From the NCBI GenBank assembly GCA_949752795.1, contig OX457061.1, forward strand, positions 8,677,239-8,741,238: 64,000 nucleotides of DNA. The letters are read 5' to 3'. Position 1 is the first letter of the stretch. Every line of letters starts with the position of its first letter. The notes beneath the pieces are model-generated. The model searched no databases, was not told where the DNA came from, and was given only the letters and a program-made list of their open reading frames with translations. The translations under genes and the position numbers were made by a program. This stretch comes from Hyperoodon ampullatus (lineage: Eukaryota; Chordata; Mammalia; Artiodactyla; Ziphiidae). This document shows positions 57,120-64,000 of this stretch, one piece after another.

Positions 57120-57665
57120 AGTATAAATTTTTTATTGTGTTAAATAAGCATAACACAAAATTGATCATTAGTGACATTTAGTACTGTCATGATGCTGTGC
57201 AACCACCACCGTTATCTTGTTCCAGAACATTTTCATCAATCACTCCAAAAGGAAATCCTGTACTGACTTACTCCCCACTCGCCCCTCTTTTCAATCTAAG
57301 CAACGACTCATCTACTTTCGGTCTCTATGGATTTGCCACTCTGGACATTTCATACACATGGAATCATACAAGATGGGGTCTTTTGTGCCTGGTTCTTTCC
57401 CTTAGCATAGCATTCTCAAGGGTCACCATGTTGGAGCATGTATCAGTAGTTCATTCCTTTTTATGGCTGAATAATATTCCATTGTATGCATATGCCATAT
57501 TTTGTTCATCTATTCATCTGTTGGTGGACATCTAGGTTGTTTCCACACTCTGGCTACTGTGATAGTGCTGCTATGAACATTCACATGTAAGTTTTTGTGT
57601 GAATACCTGTCTTCAGTTCTTTTGGGTATATACCCAGGAGTGGAATTGCTGGGTTACAAGATATT
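57120..57665 (-). mobile_element. Old L1 LINE 3' region
   Basis: Reverse-complement L1 phrases appear in order: TTTTTATGGCTGAATAATAT, TTCATCTATTCATCTGTTGG, GGACATCTAGGTTGTTTCCA and GGGTATATACCCAGGAGTGG. Upstream lies a diverged 3' UTR. All frames are broken. Confidence 0.9.
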
Positions 57666-58593
57666 TTTTAACCTAACAGTTTTTGAGTGAAATCACGAAT
57701 TTATTGTGCTAATCGCATTAAGAGAGATACTTAGCTAGCAAAGAAAGAGAGGTAATCTACATGCCATCTAAGATCAGGAGGCCCAAAAGTAGTGCACGTC
57801 CACACTCTGGGGAGCTCAGAGCTCACGTATCCCCTCACTTACCGTGCATGAGGCTGCCAGCAGTGGGTGCTCTGGGGTGGGGTCCCGGGACCTGGGGCTA
57901 GGTTAGGTGCAGTGGCTACCGGATGGGTCAAAAGCACTGTTAGAGGGGGCTGGCCAGGGGTCAGAGCCAGAGAGGCAGCATTGATCATCGGGCCTGAGGG
58001 GTAAGCCTCCAGCCCACGTAGCTGTGGGAACACGGGGCACCGAGGAGACAAGGAGGTGGCCTGGAGGGACGGGGTGGAGGGCCCAGGGCTTCGGCCCGCA
58101 ACAGAGACGACTGCAGAGCCAAGGCCCCAGGAGGGGTCTGGGGCTAGTTGCAGGCTGACCTGTCCTTCATTGCTCTGGAGGCCGACTCTCCAGGGGCCGG
58201 GAGGAGAGGGTGAGGCCACAGCACAGGGGCTGGCCTTCAAGCTTCCTTCAGACAGGCTCCATCCGGGAGTCCAGCCCCTACTTGGAGACCTCTGCTTTGC
58301 TCATTATGGGACGCCTAGAAAGAAGGGGTTGTTTATGATGGGGACTCTTTCATCTCTGACTTAAATTACACATCATGTGCTAACATTTTAACTCTGATGT
58401 CTTCTGGAATTCAAATGAGACATAAACATACTCCCAGAAGCACAGAGTCTACATTCATTACTGGGACCACCTCGACCAAATAAGAGGTGTCACCAAGTCT
58501 ATTTATAGCTTAAACATCTTTCCACTGTCCTTCCCTTAAAATCTATTGAGGTAGTTCCCATAGAAACAAGGAAGAGTGTCCAGCCCCAAACGG

Positions 58594-58615
58594 TCATTCA
58601 TTCATTCATTCATTC
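58594..58615 (+). repeat. (ATTC)n short tandem repeat
   Basis: Five perfect CATT/ATTC units. Confidence 0.9.
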
Positions 58616-58769
58616 GGGCTTCATGTCTAGGGGTCGACAGCAATCAAGTCGTGGCAGGAGAATGTGGAGAAAAAGTATAGGGGCTCTGAGTGGAGAAACG
58701 GAGTGGACAGAGAAATTTTAGTTAATAAATAAAAGCGGCCATTTAAAATCCATTACATCATTAAATTTA

Positions 58770-59420
58770 AAATAAGACCAATGCCGAAAGCTAGCAAGGC
58801 TGTGGTGAAACGGGAAAACCCATACGTTGTTGGCAGCAGGGTAAGTTGGCACCACCTTTTTGGAAAGCATTAGGGATTCCAAAGCCAGAAAAATATTGAT
58901 ATCCTTTGACTAAGTAATCCCACTCGTAGGAACGTATTCTGAGGAAATAATTTTAAAAGAAGGGAAAACATTGTACACACAAAGGTATTCGTTGCAGGGA
59001 CATCTACGGTGGTTAAAAGCAAAACAAAACAAAACAACAAAAATTGGAAACATTCTGGGCTTCCCTGGTGGCGCAGTGGTTGGGAGTCCGCCTGCCGATG
59101 CCGGGGACGCGGGTTCGTGCCCCGGTCCGGGAAGATCCCACATGCCGCGGAGCGGCTGGGCCCGTGAGCCATGGCCGCTGAGCCTGCGTGTCCGGAGCCT
59201 GTGCTCCGCAATGGGAGAGGCCACAGCAGTGAGAGGCCTGCGTACCGCAAAAAAAAAAAAATTGGAAACATTCTAATGTCAAACAATAGGGAAATAGCTA
59301 AGAAAATTAAAAAGAACTACATGACAAAAATGCTAGAACTGGTGGGGTTTGAAATACTTAAGAAAATTTATAGCAGTGTTGCAAGGTTGTCAGCGCAATT
59401 TTAAAAAGAATGTATAATTC
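58770..59420 (+). mobile_element. Old L1 (L1ME-type) LINE 3' region, split by a SINE
   Basis: CAAGGCTGTGGTGAAACGGG, CACCACCTTTTTGGAAAGCA, CTAAGTAATCCCACTCGTAG and GGTATTCGTTGCAGGGACAT, then after the SINE ATTGGAAACATTCTAATGTC and AATAGGGAAATAGC, follow the L1 ORF2 3' region. The CHR SINE at 59057 interrupts it. Confidence 0.75.
59057..59258 (+). mobile_element. CHR-family tRNA-derived SINE in an old L1
   Basis: The copy is complete and starts GGGCTTCCCTGGTGGCGCAG, with intact A (TGGCGCAGTGG) and B (GGTTCGTGCCC) boxes and a short A13 tail. A perfect 16-bp target-site duplication, AAATTGGAAACATTCT, lies at 59041-59056 and 59259-59274. Confidence 0.97.
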
Positions 59421-60235
59421 ACCTTTAAGTAAGATAACACTTTATTCTAATCATTGATATTTACTGTCAGATTTAAGTTTCTCACCAAAGTAGCAATAAA
59501 TGTATATATTTGTTACGCATATCCCCACGTTGGGGTTTCCTCCCCAAATACCAGGAAACTTCATGTCGCTTCTCCTCCCAGTTATTTAACTGGTCAACCA
59601 CCACGTGGGGCACTCGACATGCCCGTGAGCCCGCAGTGACTCCGGGGTGGGGCACAGAGCTTGGAGCCCTCCCTGCGGACGGAGCCGCGCGGGCCTGCTG
59701 ACCTCACTCGACCTGCCGGGACGGTTCCTGCTTCCCTCCAGCTGCAGCCGCCCCTCCCGTCGCCTCCGAGTCTCTGCCCCACTGGCCTTCACCCACGCAT
59801 TTGGGTAGGACTACTCCACCTGGGATCCCAGGCCCTCGGTGGCCTGGTCCATCTCACAGGCACTCGCAGTGCAGGGTGGCACTCGCCCAGGAACTTGCTG
59901 CACGGTCATCAATCGGGCGCTCTATCCCTACTCTGGGCGCCCGAGACGGAGGCTTCCCACACACCTGCACGTCAGGCCGGTCTGTAAGGACAGTGGCCTC
60001 ACTGGCCCCTGAGCCCCTCTTGGAGGCATCCCCTGCTCCTCAAGAGGTGACCAGGCCTCTGATGCTCAGCCTTGGGCTTTTGCCACTGCTGGGCAGGAGA
60101 GCCACAGCCTTGGCTAGCCCAAAACCTGGCCTGCCACCCTGATTTACTTCCCAGCAGTGGGGAGAAGGCAGGTGAAAAGGCATGAGGCCTATGTTCTCCC
60201 AGAATGTTCCAGATGGAGCAAGTAGCATTTTAGAG

Positions 60236-60294
60236 TGCTGCTCCCATTTTCACCAACAGACCTATGTGAATGCTGCTCCCATTTTCACAAACAG
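60236..60294 (+). repeat. Short tandem duplication, 35-bp period
   Basis: A 24-base core (TGCTGCTCCCATTTTCACCA + ACAG) at 60236-60259 recurs at 60271-60294 with one mismatch. Confidence 0.92.
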
Positions 60295-61475
60295 CTGTGA
60301 AAAACGCCAAGTCCTGGAATGGGCTGTTGAATACATACTACAAAATGACAAATTCCTACCAAAGACACATTTACATATAAGGTAAAAACCATGCAATAAA
60401 ATTTATGTTGTAATTTTCTATATTCAACACGTTTTAACTAAAGAATACATTAAAAAAAAGAGAGAAAGAAAGAAAAGGAAACTTAAAATCCCGTGTGAGC
60501 AAAAGGCTGGCAATTATTCTTACTTGGGAAGAAATATCGTTTATTCTGAGATTATGGACTGCTTGCACTGTTGGTATTAAAATGTTCTTCCTCGGGGAAA
60601 CAATGATGATAGTTTATATTATCTTTACTCGCCATTTAAAAATAAAGTTGGCAGCCTTGTGAGAGTCTCCAAACTTTCTTTTCCCCATGAAATCCAAAGT
60701 CTGGGACCCACTAGCATGAGGTCACACATGTTTCTCTGGCAGCAGGCAGACTGTTGGCTGGCACGGAGGGCGCCAGAGCTGGAAACCCCCAAGGGCGGCT
60801 TGTAAGGCAAATTAGATGGTCAGGCAGGGAGGCAGCTTTGTGTTGCTGCAGGCTGCAGGATCTCTAAAACTTAAAAAATACTTGAAGGTTGAATAAGTAG
60901 GAATTTCAGTTTGGGACAAAAATCTCAAGCTTGAGTTCTCCTCTTTCCTCTTTCTTCCGGTCAGAGTTTACATCCTACCGTAGGGCGGAGCACCTGAACC
61001 CCAGTCTCACTCGGGGCCTCAGCCCCCGGCGCCCCTCCTTGGCCTGGCAGGTGCAGGATGGCAAAGCCCCAGCTCTCACGGATCTCCGGAGCGGCTCCCA
61101 GCCGCTGCACAGGCTGCCCAGTGCTATGAGGGGGCAACCACCCAGCCCCGTGGAACGGCCATCCCTCCCGGTGCCCAGCTTCCAACCTCAGAGCAGCCCT
61201 GAGCCCACTCCTCAGTCCCTCCCCGCCTTGGTGCCTCTCTTATTCCCTTTGGTGGCTGGTTTTCCCCAAAGGCTGCCTAGCCCCCACCCCCCAGCTGTCC
61301 CTCCCTTGGGGCACCCTGTCGTCTCCTAAGTGAACGACTGGGCTTCCTGCTCTGCCCTCATCTGCCTGCACCCGTTCTCCACCCTCCCTCGCCTCCCCCC
61401 ACCTCCGCCAGCGTGGACTCCCAGGCTGACTCCATGCTCATTCGGGTATCTTTAATGTCTCCCTATCTACAGTAC

Positions 61476-61620
61476 CTTTTTTTTTTTTTTTTAAGGTTTA
61501 AAAGAACATTTCTTTTCTGATTAAAGGGAATTTATGTTCATCCTAGAAAACACAGAAAAGCATGATGAGAAAAATAACTGCCTGTAATCCCACGATTGTG
61601 AAATGACCTCTCGTGGGATC
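61476..61620. repeat. Unclassified ancient interspersed repeat, second copy
   Basis: A T16-17 run is followed by CATCCTAGAAAACACAGAAA and CCTGTAATCCCACGATTGTG. It resembles the element at 5.1 kb. The family is not identified. Confidence 0.4.
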
Positions 61621-63399
61621 TAGGTGTGTCCCTCACATAAACACACTCCTCCGTACAAGCCGACCGCAGGCCATGGCGTGGTTCTGGTGGACAGTTCCAT
61701 TGGTGGAAGGCCCCAGGGGACTCATTCTTCAGTGGAAATGGAAAGGTCCCAACCCCGGAGGCGCTGGCGCATTGTCTTAAGTACTGGACACCCTAGATGC
61801 CTTCTGAGAAGGCCCCAGGAGACGGACAGGGGCTGCCGCGGGCCCCGCTGCCAGCCCAGGGTGTGTCCTGTCCAGGTCCATCTTGACAGCACATAATCAG
61901 AGCTATTGCTTTACACAGGTGCTGGGCCGGCTCCAGGGTCTGGGTGTGGACAGGCGCACATCTGACCCCGTCAGTCAGGCCCTCCCCTGCCTCACCACCT
62001 TCTCTGGTGCCCCAAAGCCAACTCTCAAAGTGGGAGGAAAAGGAAGAGGGTGGACCTCCAGGGGTGGAGAAGAGGGGCTGCAGTAACGAGAGAGCCCCAG
62101 CTCCCTCCCTCCTCCCTCCTACAGGCTTGCTGCCGTGACAATGGCCACAACAATCATAATCACAACAGCATAAAAGCTGACCCGTGTTCAGAGGTCACCA
62201 CGTGTGGAGCATCAAGACCAGCAATCAACACGTGTCATCCGTGTTCCCCAACGGGTGGACACAGCCCACTGAGAGGATCATTGGTCCAGGGATGGACATT
62301 TGTATCTATTTTAACATGTTTAGAAAAACGACAGCACAGCAAACCCTCAAAATCACAGATAAGAATAAAATAGATTTAAAGAGAAAAACTGAGCCAGAAC
62401 ATTAGTAGGATTAGTGAAGATGGTCATAAATGCCCAAAGTTTGGGGAAACAATGCATTGTCTTAGAATCCTCACAGTAGCTGTTCTATGGATGGCAAGGC
62501 GCAGGGAGGTTCCTGGCACCCGGGGAGTGGAGACTGGGGTTAGGGCCTGAGCCCTGGAGACTGGGCCTCTATCGCCCTGGTCTCCGCTGAGGACACCTCT
62601 GCTTTTCCTCCCCTCCACCCTCGCTCTGCTGACCCACCGGCTACTCACACGTAGCCCAGTGAAGATTCTCTGAGCTCTGATCCCAGATGGGTCACACCAC
62701 GGGCCGTTCGCCATCCACCTCCCTACAGGTCTCTTACCGGTCCTATCCACCAGGGCCTCTGTGGCTGGCACAGCCAGGCACACATCAGGTTGGGTATGGG
62801 AGTGTTTGTGCAGCGCTGAGTAGGGTGCCTCTTCCCGAGAAGGAGAAGACTGGGTGGTGGTGTGGTTGGGTGAAGTCTGCCACAGCCCTGGCAGACACAA
62901 CTTCCTAGTCAGAGTGCCCCAGCAATGGCAGGTCTGGAAAGTTCTCCCAGCCCCAGGCTGCACCAGCAGGCTCCTGGAGTTGGGGGCATGGGGTGACTTG
63001 TGGACTCTTGCCTCACCAGGCCTGCTGTGTGTCAGCACAGGGCAGCATGACCCCCCTTCTGGCCAGACCTTCCTCTGAGGCAGGGTGAGCCCAGACAAGG
63101 CACTGCTGGCCCTGAGGCCTGGACTCATCTCCCCGGAAGGATCGTCTTCCATCCCTTATGAGGACGGACAGTTGCGGTGCAGGGAAAGGCACAGGAGCAG
63201 ATAACAGGGAGAGACAGAGCAATCCTGTGGGACCCAAGCTCGGGCTCCTCAGCCCTGCCAGGACCAGAACAGGACACAGAGGATTCAGATTCGGTTTGAG
63301 TTACAACTTACGGCCATGAAAGCGCTGCCTACCCACCAGTAACGGTGACCCTAGTGCACTCATAATAAACTAGTAAGTCTCACAGGCTGAGGGCCCCCT

Positions 63400-63525
63400 G
63401 GATGTCCGGCACTGGGCTTCACCGAGGGGGCTGCCAGCATTATGCCCACTTTACAGTCGTGGACACTGAGACACGGAGGTGCCCGAGGTCACACAGCTAG
63501 GGAAGGACCCAGACTCTGTCCTTCA
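63400..63525 (-). repeat. MIR SINE relic
   Basis: TATGCCCACTTTACAGTCGT, GGACACTGAGACACGGAGGT and GAGGTCACACAGCTAGGGAA match the reverse MIR. Confidence 0.8.
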
Positions 63526-63834
63526 GTGGCCGACCTCCACGGGACACGCCGCTCTGCGGGCTGAGAGCTGGCATGAAGGGTTCTATTTTCCAGGGCCTCC
63601 TGGACAACCTAAGGATGGTGGCAACTTGTGAGCTTATCCAACACCTACGCCCCGGGGGGAGCCCGCACCCGGGATGGTTCTGGCTTCCGTTTCTTGCACT
63701 GGCCTGGGATTGCTGGTGCCCATCCACCCTCTCTTCTCGGGGCTCCCGGCTCCCGGGACATGCTCCTTGTTCTCGCTGGCAGCTTGGTGGCTGGTACCGC
63801 GCCATGAGTACTGGACCAGCTGAGTCGGGCTCGG

Positions 63835-63950
63835 GTCCTGAGCTCCTGTTTCAGCTCTGGCCCTTACGAGCAACACAGCCGTGGACGAATTCCCATACTT
63901 CCCCGCAGCCCCATAACCTCATCTGTAAACGAGGGGGTTGGAACTTCTGG
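63835..63950 (+). repeat. MIR SINE relic
   Basis: CTCCTGTTTCAGCTCTGGCC and CATAACCTCATCTGTAAACG match the forward MIR. Confidence 0.7.
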
Positions 63951-64000
63951 CCTGACAGTCAAGAACGCTTTGATTCTAGAGACCAGTGTGCTATACACCG

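Larger units (their letters stand above)
37950..64000 (-). other. RALGPS1: RALGPS1 intron upstream of the first visible exon, at least 26 kb
   Basis: No further RALGPS1 exon was recognised between here and the window edge. Contents are L1 relics at 38.8, 44.6-47.6, 57.1 and 58.8 kb, three CHR SINEs, an AC minisatellite, L2 and MIR copies, and a possible regulatory element at 43.8 kb. In human, ANGPTL2 sits on the opposite strand inside RALGPS1; none of its coding exons was recognised here. Stretches at 42.7-43.7, 49.0-50.5, 52.3-53.4, 59.5-61.4 and 61.7-63.4 kb show nothing that I can support. Confidence 0.65.

Noticed and set aside
59580..60000. CpG island promoter
   Set aside because: CpG is modestly enriched but the patch is short, and no TATA, initiator or exon pattern supports a promoter call.
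38000..64000. ANGPTL2 coding exons
   Set aside because: No coiled-coil or fibrinogen-like domain reading frame was recognised on the plus strand.

Overview
This is vertebrate nuclear DNA, and almost certainly a whale or dolphin. Four copies of a tRNA-derived SINE of the cetartiodactyl CHR family lie in the window. Each begins with a GGGCTTCCCTGGTGG head, carries Pol III A and B boxes, ends in a pure A tail and is flanked by a target-site duplication. The youngest L1 3' ends are also of the cetartiodactyl kind, and no ruminant-specific BovB was seen. There is no prokaryotic gene organisation, and almost every open frame in the window is chance or repeat-derived.

The one gene I can support is RALGPS1, a Ral guanine-nucleotide exchange factor with an SH3-binding motif and a PH domain, on the minus strand. 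Five internal coding exons are visible, in transcript order: 37949-37812, 35489-35396, 30839-30772, 13036-12910 and 11616-11459. All have AG/GT borders and their phases join without a break, giving about 195 codons. They cover the end of the RasGEF (CDC25-like) domain and most of the proline/serine-rich linker with its PxxP motif. The N-terminal GEF exons should lie beyond the right edge and the PH-domain exons beyond the left edge. The whole window is therefore probably intronic RALGPS1 DNA with five exons set in it. No exon of ANGPTL2, which in human is nested on the opposite strand inside this gene, was recognised.

Region by region: 1-11.4 kb is a GC-rich intron with a possible decayed retro-copy at the left edge, one SINE inserted in a GAT microsatellite, MIR relics and a GT-rich tract. 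11.4-13.1 kb holds two exons. 13-30.8 kb holds an ERV-type LTR, an L2 with a recognisable reverse-transcriptase relic, an old L1, hAT (MER5) copies and many MIRs. 30.7-38 kb holds three exons, a probable L1/HAL1 ORF1 relic, an AT microsatellite and an AT-rich unique block. 38-64 kb is one large intron. It contains a nested L1 cluster at 44.6-47.6 kb with what looks like an L1 3' transduction, an AC-rich minisatellite, three SINEs and two more L1 relics.

The most unusual structures are the candidate L1 3' transduction (45341-45766), the inverted L1 pair beside it, the 47.6-48.1 kb minisatellite, a paired homeodomain-type TAATTA site (43798-43821), and an LTR whose polyadenylation signal lies in the sense orientation just upstream of a RALGPS1 exon. 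I found no evidence of an undescribed multi-gene system. Repeat family names were assigned by eye and need RepeatMasker; their edges are approximate.
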